A stretch of 20,270 nt of DNA from UPXZ01 sp018055865 (GCA_964292695.1 CAXYWB010000038.1:1-20270), one strand, 5' to 3'; shown: positions 9,529-17,169, numbered from the stretch's first letter. Made by a program: numbers and translations. The notes: generated from the sequence alone by a model not told the origin.

Positions 9529-9591
9529 ATCTGAAAAATTTAAGTAATTTACTACGTGTGTTTTTTTATGTTGAAATGCGAAAGATCGAAT

Positions 9592-9632
9592 CCGGAAATA
9601 AGTCTCGTTCTGTGCACATACACAGTTTCCGG
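9592..9632 (-). promoter_or_regulatory. Nested hairpin in the presumed leader of the fasciclin-SusC-SusD operon
   Basis: CCGGAAA (9592-9598) and TTTCCGG (9626-9632) are perfect 7-bp inverted repeats. Inside them CTGTG (9610-9614) and CACAG (9621-9625) form a second perfect stem with a 6-base loop. The two stems stack directly on one side, with an 11-base bulge on the other. The structure begins three bases past a candidate -7 box on the minus strand, so it would sit at or very near the 5' end of the transcript, about 65 to 100 bases before the fasciclin start codon. It could be an RNA leader structure or a DNA operator; the sequence does not decide. Confidence 0.45.
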
Positions 9633-9635
9633 TTA

Positions 9636-9643
9636 CAAAAATA
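9636..9643 (-). promoter_or_regulatory. Candidate -7 promoter box of the uptake operon
   Basis: On the minus strand TATTTTTG (9643 to 9636) is an exact match to the Bacteroidota -7 consensus TAnnTTTG. A TTTG (9671 to 9668) lies 24 bases upstream, a few bases further than the usual spacing of about 20. Transcription would begin near 9630 and give a leader of about 100 bases before the fasciclin gene at 9528. No such box occurs in the short gaps before SusC and SusD, so they are probably read from here. Confidence 0.35.
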
Positions 9644-9841
9644 GATACAATTATAAACGTAGGGGTCCAAAAAATGATTTAGATACTATGATTTTTGATA
9701 AAATGATAAAATAAACAAAAATTTAACTTTTTGTTTGTTCCAAAGTACAGTTTTGATGTTCATCAATTGTTTTTATTTTTCAAAGATGCGTTTTTTCTTT
9801 CAGTTTTCCAAGAAAATGTTCAAAAAAATTACTGTTAATGA

Positions 9842-9881
9842 GCTAAAAATGGACTAATTATTATGAAAATTAATTTTTAGC
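9842..9881 (-). terminator. Terminator-like inverted repeat at the end of the deacetylase gene
   Basis: GCTAAAAAT (9842-9850) and ATTTTTAGC (9873-9881) form a perfect 9-bp inverted repeat. It is extended inward by TAATT (9855-9859) and AATTA (9868-9872) after a 4-base bulge. It overlaps the last codons and stop of the deacetylase gene. On the minus strand a run of seven T (9829 to 9823) follows about 12 bases after the stem. The stem is A/T-rich and the T-run is displaced, so this is a weak intrinsic terminator at best, but its place at the end of the seven-gene enzyme block fits. Confidence 0.35.
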
Positions 9882-10847
9882 GTATTTTATTTGGATTTGC
9901 TTTCCGGAAGGATCGAAATCAACGATAATTTCCGTAGCAGATATCTGATTGTAAACCAATTGAGTTTTTCCCTGCCTGATGAATTTTATCGGTTTATTTT
10001 CAGTGTTTACAACCAGGGTGAGCGGTTCGGCGAAGAGTTTACTGTCCGGCGAGTGTGACGGGGTGATTTTCAGGCTGTTTTTCTTTTTGAAAATTTTCAG
10101 TCGAACGCTGTCGCGCTCAGCTGCATACGCTGAAACTTCGCGAAAAGTGCCCACCCAGATTTTATTTTCAATCGATTTCACATAATCCAGGTGTTTCCAC
10201 AGCACCTGGGGCTGCTTTAAGTAATCATAGCCGCAGGATATTCCGTGAGTCATTCCTACGCCCCACTCTCCTTTTTCTATCAGCTCATCCACCCATTTCA
10301 CCAGCGATTCATCGGTGGCTTTGGAGCCTATGGAGCGCTGAAAGGTACGCGTACCCACTCTGCCGGATGAAGCAAGACGAATAATCCGGTCGTTTTTGGC
10401 ATTACCGGCATAGCAATAGGTCACAGGTTTTACGCCCACACGGGCAAGGATGATGCTGTCGTTTTTCCCGATTTCTTCCATCACGCCTGCATCATCGAGC
10501 TTCGTCAGGTTTTTGTGCGACCAGCCGTGGTTGGATATTTCGTGTCCGCGTTGAGCCATTTCCTTTAATTCAGCCCAGTTTGTACGGGTAGTATCGGTCG
10601 TTAACGGTTCATTGCGGTTGATGGTGTTTCCGTTCACCCAAAATGTGCCCCGAAATCCTCTTTTCTCCAGTTCGGGAGCCACCCGGGTATAATGTTCTTT
10701 CATTCCATCGTCGAATGTATAGCTGATGGCAGCAGATTTGTTGTCTTTGAATTTTGCAATTCTCACCAGCTGATTTTCAGGTATTTGCGCATTCAGCCAA
10801 CAAATGGAACCTGCAAGAAACAGAAGCGAAAAAAGAAATTTGTTCAT
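9870..10847 (-). CDS. Secreted polysaccharide deacetylase-like protein (NodB/CE4 fold)
   Basis: This 325-residue exported protein has a NodB-homology domain, the metal-dependent fold that removes acetyl groups from sugars. A Sec signal peptide ends near LNA (about 20). Motif 1 is YTFDDG (43-48; Asp46 the likely base, Asp47 a metal ligand). Motif 2 is HGWSH (107-111; two His metal ligands). MTHGI (199-203) supplies the late catalytic His201. The usual motif 3, Arg-x-Pro-Tyr/Phe-Gly, is not recognisable: YCYAGN (144-149) occupies that place without the Arg. Residues about 245-325 look like a small beta-sandwich add-on. It follows the GH27 gene by 19 bp and ends the enzyme block. Known CE4 enzymes act on chitin, peptidoglycan or xylan; in this locus acetylated galacturonic acid of rhamnogalacturonan is the reasonable guess. 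Substrate and even ester versus amide preference remain open. Confidence 0.85.
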   Translation of the reverse strand: MNKFLFSLLFLAGSICWLNAQIPENQLVRIAKFKDNKSAAISYTFDDGMKEHYTRVAPELEKRGFRGTFWVNGNTINRNEPLTTDTTRTNWAELKEMAQRGHEISNHGWSHKNLTKLDDAGVMEEIGKNDSIILARVGVKPVTYCYAGNAKNDRIIRLASSGRVGTRTFQRSIGSKATDESLVKWVDELIEKGEWGVGMTHGISCGYDYLKQPQVLWKHLDYVKSIENKIWVGTFREVSAYAAERDSVRLKIFKKKNSLKITPSHSPDSKLFAEPLTLVVNTENKPIKFIRQGKTQLVYNQISATEIIVDFDPSGKQIQIKYAKN

Positions 10848-10866
10848 ACCGGTTATTTTTTGTTTT

Positions 10867-12030
10867 TTACTTCGCCTTCAGGACCACGATTCCGTGTTTT
10901 GGAATGGTTAATGTACGTGACTTACCAAGTTTTCCGATATTTTCGTGAAGCCACAAATCACGAAGTTTGCTTGTTGAACTTACTCCTATTTTTTCGGGTG
11001 TCAATGCTGTTTGTCCGGTTTTTTCTCCACGATTCATGATGGCAATTGCTTTCTGTTTTCCGGTTTTGCCGAGCGGTTTCACCCAGATTTCGATATCTCC
11101 TTCCCTTAAAAGGCGGGTTGCCTGTCGGAATCCTTTGTCCTGGTTCAGCGCAATAATTTCCTTATTTGTCAGGATTTCAATGGTTTCCCGGGTCATGTCT
11201 CTTAAGTCGTTTCCGGCCAGCAGCGGCGAGTTCATCATGCACCACATCGAAAAATGAGTTTTGTCTTCGTCGTAAGTCATCCCCCGCCCCACCTGAAGCA
11301 TATCCATATCGTTGTAGTGGCCAGGTGATGAGTATTGGTGTAAATCGGCATTCAGGTCGATTATTCGCAAGATGGAAGAAAAATTCTCCCTGATATCGCC
11401 TGAGATTCTCCACGAATCTGCCAGTTTTATGGCCCATTCACCCGGAAATTGCCACCGGCAGATATTAAATACGATTTCGGGATTGATGGATTTTACCGCA
11501 TGAATAATCTTCGTATATTCGGTTTCTTCGTCGAGTCCCATCCAGTCGCCGCCACACCAGTCCACCTTCAGAAAGTCGAATTTCCAGTCGTTGAAGAAAA
11601 GGTTGCAATCACGTTCCACATGCCCGTACATCCCTACGCCGATACCATTAGGATCGTTGTCGTATTTTGAGCCGCACGTATTCTTTCCGGCATCAGAATA
11701 TATTCCGGCTTTGAGTTTCCTGGCATGGATATAATCGGTCAGTGCCCGCATTCCCGAAGGGAACTTTTTGGTGTCGGTTAGTAAATTTCCATCCGAATTA
11801 CGCCCGCCAAAATAGCCGTCGTCGATGTTGATAAACCGATAACCCGCTTTGTACATTCCTGAGCTTATCATTGCATCAGCCTGTTCGCGGATCATTTTTT
11901 CGTCAATATTAATGTGAAAGTGATTCCAGCTGCTCCAGCCCATGATGGGCGCATTTTGTGCAGGCAACGCCACTGAACAAATTAAAAGTACCGATGAAAT
12001 TGCTGTTTTTATTTTTGAAGAAGAACGCAT
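10867..12030 (-). CDS. GH27 alpha-galactosidase-like glycoside hydrolase
   Basis: This 387-residue exported protein is a family GH27 retaining glycosidase with a (beta/alpha)8 catalytic barrel and a short C-terminal beta domain (from about 305). A Sec signal peptide ends near LPA (about 24). Family motifs are APIMGWSSWNHF (27-38), FINIDDGYF (66-74, substrate-contacting Asp70/Asp71), FLKVDWCGG (153-161, nucleophile Asp157) and SWRISGDI (206-213, acid/base Asp212). Length and layout are normal. The loop NICRWQFPGEW (189-199) has Arg192 where many alpha-galactosidases carry a residue that contacts the 2-hydroxyl of galactose, so activity on another sugar such as beta-L-arabinopyranose (also known in GH27) is possible. 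In this locus it would trim galactose or arabinose from rhamnogalacturonan side chains in the periplasm. It lies 136 bp after the third GH28 gene, with a hairpin in between, and 19 bp before the deacetylase gene. Confidence 0.92.
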   Translation of the reverse strand: MRSSSKIKTAISSVLLICSVALPAQNAPIMGWSSWNHFHINIDEKMIREQADAMISSGMYKAGYRFINIDDGYFGGRNSDGNLLTDTKKFPSGMRALTDYIHARKLKAGIYSDAGKNTCGSKYDNDPNGIGVGMYGHVERDCNLFFNDWKFDFLKVDWCGGDWMGLDEETEYTKIIHAVKSINPEIVFNICRWQFPGEWAIKLADSWRISGDIRENFSSILRIIDLNADLHQYSSPGHYNDMDMLQVGRGMTYDEDKTHFSMWCMMNSPLLAGNDLRDMTRETIEILTNKEIIALNQDKGFRQATRLLREGDIEIWVKPLGKTGKQKAIAIMNRGEKTGQTALTPEKIGVSSTSKLRDLWLHENIGKLGKSRTLTIPKHGIVVLKAK

Positions 12031-12108
12031 TATTAGTTACGATTTTACAAGTTACAAGACAGTTTATGTTTTATTTTCAACAATTCAACTAATCACCCTT
12101 AAGTCCAC

Positions 12109-12159
12109 GCCACCGTTCGACTGAGTTCACGCCGAAGTCTTTCGGGGGATTCAGGTGGC
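12109..12159. repeat. Nested inverted repeat between a GH28 gene and the GH27 gene
   Basis: GCCACC (12109-12114) and GGTGGC (12154-12159) are perfect inverted repeats. Between them CCGAA (12132-12136) and TTCGG (12141-12145) form a second stem with a 4-base loop. The element begins 8 bases past the GH28 stop on the transcribed strand. It is more G/C-rich than the rest of this gap, and no T-run follows it, so it is not a standard terminator. It may be a dispersed intergenic repeat or an mRNA processing or stabilising structure. Confidence 0.4.
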
Positions 12160-12166
12160 TATTCAA

Positions 12167-13489
12167 CTACAATGCTGCTCCGTTCACCAAAACATTTTTC
12201 ACTGTTACGCTTTCAAAATAATCTTTTTCAATTTGGGTTCTGTTTTCGGCTTTTATATTCAGATTTTCAAATACGAAATCAGACAATTTGTACTTTTCTG
12301 AATTTACAACATCAAAGAATGTATTGCATTCCACATCGATATTCCGCATAGTAATTTTGCCGGAACGTGATGGCGGTGGAGGAGTGTTGCCTTTCAAATC
12401 AAAAAACTGAGTCCAGGGACGAATGGAAATAAACTTTCCGGCGTTCCCGGTAATGTTTTCAACCGTAATGTACTCGTAATTTTGTGGCGTATCGGGGCGC
12501 ATTTTCAGGTGAAGGATAATACTTGCTCCGTCCACCTTGCTGTTTCTAAAGATAATATTGCGGTTGTGGATGGATTCGCTGCCGCACGTCAACGCGCTGT
12601 GACAGAATCCGTAGGTGTTATTTTCTATTACGATGTTGTAGTTTCCGCCGTTGTTCGGGTCTTTGTCCGAAACGGGTCCCTTTCCGCCTTTCAACGCGAT
12701 AGCATCATCATTCACAGACATGTAGCAATTTTTAACCAGTACATTGGAGCACACATCCAGATCGATGGCATCCGTGCTGGGTGATTTTACCGGTTTTGCA
12801 GGTGAAGTGATGGTCAGATTCAACAACTTCAGGTTATTGCATTTATAATAATGCGAAGTCCAGAAAGGAGAATCTTTCAGTGTAACTCCCGAAATCTGCA
12901 CATCGTTGCTGTTTGAAACGTACACGAGCCGCGGACGCATTTCGTCTTTGTTGGTACATTTCGGGTTCCATTCCCGGCGAAGCCAGAATGCTTTCCAGAA
13001 ACGGAAGCCGTTTCCATTGATGGTTCCCTTGCCTGAAATAGTAAATCCATCCACCTTGTCGGCATTGATTAACGCGGGAAAATATTTGCAGGTTTCTCCT
13101 TCAATTCTCGTTGTAATAATGGGGAAATGGCTAATATCATCACTTCCTTTCAGCACAGCCCCTTTTTCGAGGTAAAGGTGAGTTTTGGGCTTAAAAAATA
13201 ACGAACCGGTTAAAAATGTTCCTTTCGGGATAACGATGACTCCGCCTCCGGAATTGGCTGCTTTATCTATTACTGCCTGAATATGAGTAGTTTGAAGCAG
13301 GTTGCTGTCTTTTTTCACACCATGTTTGGTAATGATGTATTCTTTCCCCGGTGTTTTGTAATTTACGGTTTCAGTCTGGCGAAACCAATCCGGAATGGGT
13401 GTTCCATCGGGAAATAAATCGGCTGCCGTGATATTGATACTGAACAAAATGGCAGCTATCAGCAAAAATGGTTGTTTTAGTTTTCTCAT
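12167..13489 (-). CDS. GH28-family hydrolase, strongly divergent active site
   Basis: This 440-residue protein has the right-handed beta-helix of GH28 (polygalacturonase family) and a Sec signal peptide ending near ITAA (about 23). The four GH28 motifs are present but altered. Canonical NTD is STD (238-240), the Asp pair is intact as NDDAIALKGG (260-269, Asp261/Asp262), GHG is CHS (296-298) with His297 kept, and RIK is HLK (327-329) with Lys329 kept and an Arg two residues later. All three acidic residues and the His survive, so it is probably an active inverting hydrolase, but with a different subsite -1/+1 from endo-polygalacturonase. An exo-galacturonidase or rhamnogalacturonan-specific activity is plausible; the choice is inference. 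It is separated from the preceding GH28 gene by 22 bp, so co-transcription is very likely. Confidence 0.9.
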   Translation of the reverse strand: MRKLKQPFLLIAAILFSINITAADLFPDGTPIPDWFRQTETVNYKTPGKEYIITKHGVKKDSNLLQTTHIQAVIDKAANSGGGVIVIPKGTFLTGSLFFKPKTHLYLEKGAVLKGSDDISHFPIITTRIEGETCKYFPALINADKVDGFTISGKGTINGNGFRFWKAFWLRREWNPKCTNKDEMRPRLVYVSNSNDVQISGVTLKDSPFWTSHYYKCNNLKLLNLTITSPAKPVKSPSTDAIDLDVCSNVLVKNCYMSVNDDAIALKGGKGPVSDKDPNNGGNYNIVIENNTYGFCHSALTCGSESIHNRNIIFRNSKVDGASIILHLKMRPDTPQNYEYITVENITGNAGKFISIRPWTQFFDLKGNTPPPPSRSGKITMRNIDVECNTFFDVVNSEKYKLSDFVFENLNIKAENRTQIEKDYFESVTVKNVLVNGAAL

Positions 13490-13511
13490 ATTGATGTTTT
13501 GTGTTTTAAAC

Positions 13512-14897
13512 TTATTTCGTTTCCGGATTGTAACTCCGGAAAGTAATATTTTCTTCGTTGAAATTCAACACGTTATACACGTTGTTATAGAATTTATTGA
13601 TTTTTCCGACCTGTATATTTTTAATGCTGACATTGGAAACCGGCAGGCGTGAATCACCTTTCAAATCATAAACAGCATCTGCCGATTCACAGGTAACGTT
13701 GTTCATATAGATTCCATCTATTTTGGTAATTCGGGTTTCGTACGTTGGCACCAGATCTTTCCACTGATAGAGAACCTCGGTATCAATTTCCAGTACGCGC
13801 TGAGCGGCAGTACCTCTTACGTTCTCCATGATAATATTTTCAACAAATCCGCCTCTGCGATGGTTTGTTTTCACAAAAAACATCCTCATGACCGAATTTT
13901 TGACTTCACAATCGTGCATATACACATTGCGCACGCCGCCCGACATTTCGCTGCCAATTCCGAGCAACACGTGACCTTTCACTACGGTACAATTCCGGAT
14001 TACAATGTTCTCACTGGGTGTATTCAGCCTCCAGGCATCGCGGTTTCGTCCGGCCTTGATTACCACCGCATCATCCCCCTGGTCAAACGTACAATCTTCC
14101 ACCAGAAAATTACGGGTCATCTCCAGATCAATGCCGTCGTTGTTGTGACCGTGAGCCACCACATCAAGATTACGGGCAATGCCGTTTTCACACAGATACA
14201 TGTGAATAGTCCAGAACGGACTTTCACGGATTTTGAAACCATCGAGCAATACATTTTTGCACCTGTTGAAATGAATAAGATGCGGACGCAGGTTATTTTC
14301 TCCGGCAGCCATTTGGCGTTGTTCCACAGGCACATCCGTTGATGCCTGCGTATAAAGCTCTTTCAGCGCATTCATGTGGGCTTCGGGGCGTCCAAACCAT
14401 GTTTTCCATAAATCCATTTTGGGTTTCAGGGTTCCTTTGCCGGTAATGGCTATGTTTTCACACCGGAAAGCATACACCAGCGGTGAATAGTTGTAACACT
14501 CCAATCCTTCCCACGAAGTCATCACAGCCGGCAGGTAATCCGCCGGATTGTCGGTAAAACTCAATACGGCATTTTCTTCCAGCTGCAGATTTACATTGCT
14601 TTTGAAATGAACCGGTCCGGTAAGCCAGACTCCTGCCGGCACCACAACACGCCCGCCTCCTGCTTTATTGCATGCTCCGATGGCTTTGGTTATGGCTTTT
14701 GTATTGTCGAAAACACCGCCCGGTTTTGCTCCGTACCTGGTGATAGGAAAATCTTTATCCGGAAATATAAATTCCCTGATCGGCTCCATTTTGAAAGGAG
14801 CATCAACAGTGATCGTTTTGTAATTTTCACCACCGAAAACTCCCAATGTAAGACTTAAAAAAAGTAAAAATCCGCTTATTCTTTTCAAATTTGTCAT
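13512..14897 (-). CDS. GH28-family hydrolase, partly divergent active site
   Basis: This 461-residue protein is a GH28 beta-helix hydrolase with a Sec signal peptide ending near VFG (about 22). The N-terminal cap motif FPITRYGAKPGG (50-61) and AGGGRVVVPAGVWLTGPV (79-96) are typical of the family. Catalytic motifs are NND in HNNDGIDLE (251-259, Asp254), QGDDAVVIKAG (273-283, Asp275/Asp276), GHV in KGHVLLGIGSE (307-317, His309) and FVKT (341-344) in place of RIKT. The substrate-binding Arg of RIK is replaced by Phe while Lys343 remains. This suggests an active enzyme with altered uronate recognition, for example an exo-acting galacturonidase on rhamnogalacturonan oligosaccharides; that is inference. 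It follows PL11 by 173 bp, a gap that holds a possible gene remnant, and precedes the third GH28 gene by 22 bp. Confidence 0.92.
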   Translation of the reverse strand: MTNLKRISGFLLFLSLTLGVFGGENYKTITVDAPFKMEPIREFIFPDKDFPITRYGAKPGGVFDNTKAITKAIGACNKAGGGRVVVPAGVWLTGPVHFKSNVNLQLEENAVLSFTDNPADYLPAVMTSWEGLECYNYSPLVYAFRCENIAITGKGTLKPKMDLWKTWFGRPEAHMNALKELYTQASTDVPVEQRQMAAGENNLRPHLIHFNRCKNVLLDGFKIRESPFWTIHMYLCENGIARNLDVVAHGHNNDGIDLEMTRNFLVEDCTFDQGDDAVVIKAGRNRDAWRLNTPSENIVIRNCTVVKGHVLLGIGSEMSGGVRNVYMHDCEVKNSVMRMFFVKTNHRRGGFVENIIMENVRGTAAQRVLEIDTEVLYQWKDLVPTYETRITKIDGIYMNNVTCESADAVYDLKGDSRLPVSNVSIKNIQVGKINKFYNNVYNVLNFNEENITFRSYNPETK

Positions 14898-14923
14898 TTT
14901 ATCCAGGTATTATTCATTTCTAA

Positions 14924-15019
14924 CTATTTGATATTCAATGCACCATTTTGACTATTAATAACCTTTACCTTTGGCGCTTCCATTCTAAAATCAGAATTTC
15001 CAACTGAAAATCCGGTTTC
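14924..15019 (-). pseudogene. Possible short protein-coding remnant after the PL11 gene
   Basis: In the gap between PL11 and the next GH28 gene, the frame of PL11 reopens after three stops (TAA at 15073-15071, then TGA and TAA) and stays open for 31 codons to a TAG at 14926-14924. The translation ends KVKVINSQNGALNIK, which reads like the C-terminus of a real protein. An in-frame ATG at 14983-14981 would give only 19 residues. It could be the tail of a deleted gene, a decayed extension of PL11, or chance: a 31-codon open stretch is not rare. I do not recognise the family. Confidence 0.2.
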
Positions 15020-15070
15020 TTATGGGAAAATAGTCAGGAGTAACTTTCTTCACTTGCAATATTTAATGGA

Positions 15071-17137
15071 TTATTTTTTGGGATTGAGCGTTACGTACAC
15101 ATAATCCTTAAATTCAAAGCCGCGGAATGTTACCGTCAACTCAATTTTGGTCCTTTTTCCACGAGGGATATCTTTTCCGGTTACAATTCTGGCGTTCTGG
15201 TTGCCGCCAATCGACCAGATGTAAGAATCATAGATATCGGCGGCCTCCAACGTTATGTGATCTGAATCGACTACCATTTCTTTTTCTTCGAAGATTTTCC
15301 CCAAATCACTTCCAAAATAAAACCCCGGCTGCGTTGGTTGATTATATGCCACATTTTGGGTTGCAATGCTTATGCGGTAAACCGGATCTTCGAGAAAAGT
15401 GTGAAAACGATATGGGGTTTCGTAAGGAGTGAGGTATATGCGCAGGTTTTTATTATCCCTCGTTCTCAGTAGAATTTCTTCTCTCCAGTCACCCACTATA
15501 TCGGCTGAAAGAGTTGGATTGGACTTTGATCCGTTATTTCTACTGCATTCCTCACAATCAAACAACAATTCACTTACGCCTTCCAGTGAATTGTATTTGG
15601 ATATCCGGGTTCCATCCAGCAATTCGCGCGACAAATCGCCATCCCACCAGGAAGCCATATTGATAGAAACACCGCGGGTTGCAGGATTAATCACTTCACC
15701 TTTTATATTTCGTATTCCCTGCGAAGCAATTGACCACATCTCAACGCCTTTAGAGTTAGGATCAATATCTGCTGCCATACAGCGTCCTACGTCAATATTA
15801 CTTTTAACCTGAAAAATAACTTTTCCTGTTGCGGCATCGCGAAAAGAGGAGCCATCTTTTTTATTTTCATGACAATCCCAAACCTGTAATTGGCGGCTTG
15901 AAGGATCAAAAGCGGTCAGATGCATGGCATCTCCGTGCCCCATTCGGGTGGAATAGAGCCCTTTCCCATTGTGGTCGATGACGCATGCACCGTAAATAAT
16001 TTCATCGCATCCGTCGCCATCCACATCCCCTACTCTCAGGTTGTGATTTCCCTGCCCGGCATAAGCTTTGTTTCCTTTTTCATCAGAATCAAACACCCAT
16101 CGGCTTGTCAGTTCGCCGTTTTTGAAATCAAACGCAGCGAGGACTGTGCGTGTATAATATCCGCGGCACATCACCACACTCGGATGTACGCCATCCAGAT
16201 AGGCTACACAGGCTAAGAAGCGGTCGGATCTGTTTCCCCTCGTGTCACCCCATTCCCCGGGATTTCCTCTTGCCGGAATGTAATCAACCGTTTTCAGTGC
16301 TTTGCCTGTCAATCCTTCAAAAACAGTCAGGTATTCAGGTCCGCTCAATATCCTGCCCACTTCATTGCGATGGTCTGCATCTTTATCTCCAAGGATATTT
16401 CCCTGACCATCAACTGTTCCATCGGCAGTTTTCATTACTATTTCTGCTTTGTTGTCGCCGTCCAGATCATACACCATAAATTGCGTGTAATGCGCGCCGG
16501 CACGGATATTTTTCCCCATGTTTATTCTCCACAGTTTCTCTCCGCTTAACTTATAGCAGTCAAAGTAAACGTTTTCGGTAAAGCCGTCGTGGGCGTTGTC
16601 ACGTGCATTGGAAGGTTCCCATTTCAGGATAATTTCGTATTCGCCGTCACCGTCCACATCGCCTATTGATGCATCGTTGGCATTGTAAAAAAGAGGTCTG
16701 CCATTGGCCATCAAACCGCCTTCGGGTATGTCCAGCGGAATATTAATATAACCTGAATTATTTTGATTCAGTGAAAATGCAAAACGTTCCGGATTTTCAT
16801 TTTTTGTGGTATGAATGGTTCTTACTTCGTAGTGTAATGCTTCCGGAGAAGCTGTTTTATCTTTGAAATAAGTCGTGTTTTGAACAGGAAATGTGTTGAT
16901 TTTTTGACCGTTTCGGTAAATATCGAAAGACGTATTGATGGGATCGGAAGAAAAATACCTCCAGCTGACGTTTACAGTGCTGTCGTTCTCGCGCACGGCC
17001 ACTAACCCACGCCCCGGTTTTTCTTTTTTCAGCCGGGAAAAATCATAAGCAGGGCCAGATGTTTGATGGTTTTTGGCGGAAACAACTATATTGAGTGAAA
17101 GGGCTATGAACAAGAGTAGATACGTGTTTTTATACAT
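15071..17137 (-). CDS. PL11 rhamnogalacturonan endolyase with C-terminal extension
   Basis: This 688-residue exported enzyme belongs to polysaccharide lyase family 11 (YesW-type), which cleaves the rhamnose-(1,4)-galacturonic acid bond of rhamnogalacturonan I by beta-elimination, leaving an unsaturated uronic acid. A Sec signal peptide ends near VVSA (about 21); there is no lipobox. An N-terminal Ig-like region carries GRGLVAVR (42-49). The eight-bladed propeller follows, with strongly conserved blocks NDASIGDVDGDGEYEIILKW (154-173), WRINMGKNIRAGAHYTQF (203-220) and VYDLDGDNKAEIVMKTADGT (222-241). Calcium-site loops appear at 159-166, 225-232, 370-377 and 456-463. Residues about 618-688 form an extra Ig- or PKD-like module (YIWSIGG at 639-645, YVYVTL at 679-684) beyond the approximately 600-residue catalytic core. 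It sits 148 bp after the acetylesterase gene and has an inverted repeat and promoter-like box upstream, so it may have its own start. Confidence 0.96.
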   Translation of the reverse strand: MYKNTYLLLFIALSLNIVVSAKNHQTSGPAYDFSRLKKEKPGRGLVAVRENDSTVNVSWRYFSSDPINTSFDIYRNGQKINTFPVQNTTYFKDKTASPEALHYEVRTIHTTKNENPERFAFSLNQNNSGYINIPLDIPEGGLMANGRPLFYNANDASIGDVDGDGEYEIILKWEPSNARDNAHDGFTENVYFDCYKLSGEKLWRINMGKNIRAGAHYTQFMVYDLDGDNKAEIVMKTADGTVDGQGNILGDKDADHRNEVGRILSGPEYLTVFEGLTGKALKTVDYIPARGNPGEWGDTRGNRSDRFLACVAYLDGVHPSVVMCRGYYTRTVLAAFDFKNGELTSRWVFDSDEKGNKAYAGQGNHNLRVGDVDGDGCDEIIYGACVIDHNGKGLYSTRMGHGDAMHLTAFDPSSRQLQVWDCHENKKDGSSFRDAATGKVIFQVKSNIDVGRCMAADIDPNSKGVEMWSIASQGIRNIKGEVINPATRGVSINMASWWDGDLSRELLDGTRISKYNSLEGVSELLFDCEECSRNNGSKSNPTLSADIVGDWREEILLRTRDNKNLRIYLTPYETPYRFHTFLEDPVYRISIATQNVAYNQPTQPGFYFGSDLGKIFEEKEMVVDSDHITLEAADIYDSYIWSIGGNQNARIVTGKDIPRGKRTKIELTVTFRGFEFKDYVYVTLNPKK

Positions 17138-17169
17138 AATATTTTTTTACAGGTTATAAAAAATATCGA

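Larger units (their letters stand above)
9529..9869. other. 341-bp non-coding region separating the enzyme block from the uptake block
   Basis: This is the only long gene-free stretch. It is very A/T-rich with many runs of T or A, and no convincing ORF was found. The end next to the deacetylase gene carries a terminator-like inverted repeat. The end next to the fasciclin gene carries a promoter-like box and nested hairpin. In between, on the minus strand, TTG (9811 to 9809) and CATCTTTG (9788 to 9781), 20 bases apart, make a second weak promoter candidate with one mismatch to TAnnTTTG. A small RNA in this gap is possible but nothing in the sequence proves one. Confidence 0.6.

Noticed and set aside
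13860..14342. 160-codon plus-strand open frame opposite the second GH28 gene
   Set aside because: It is antisense to the catalytic motifs of GH28, has no family features and is His/Ile-rich in the way of a shadow frame.
12167..14897. The two divergent GH28 proteins as inactive pseudo-enzymes
   Set aside because: All catalytic Asp residues and the His are retained in both, reading frames are intact and signal peptides are present; altered specificity is simpler.
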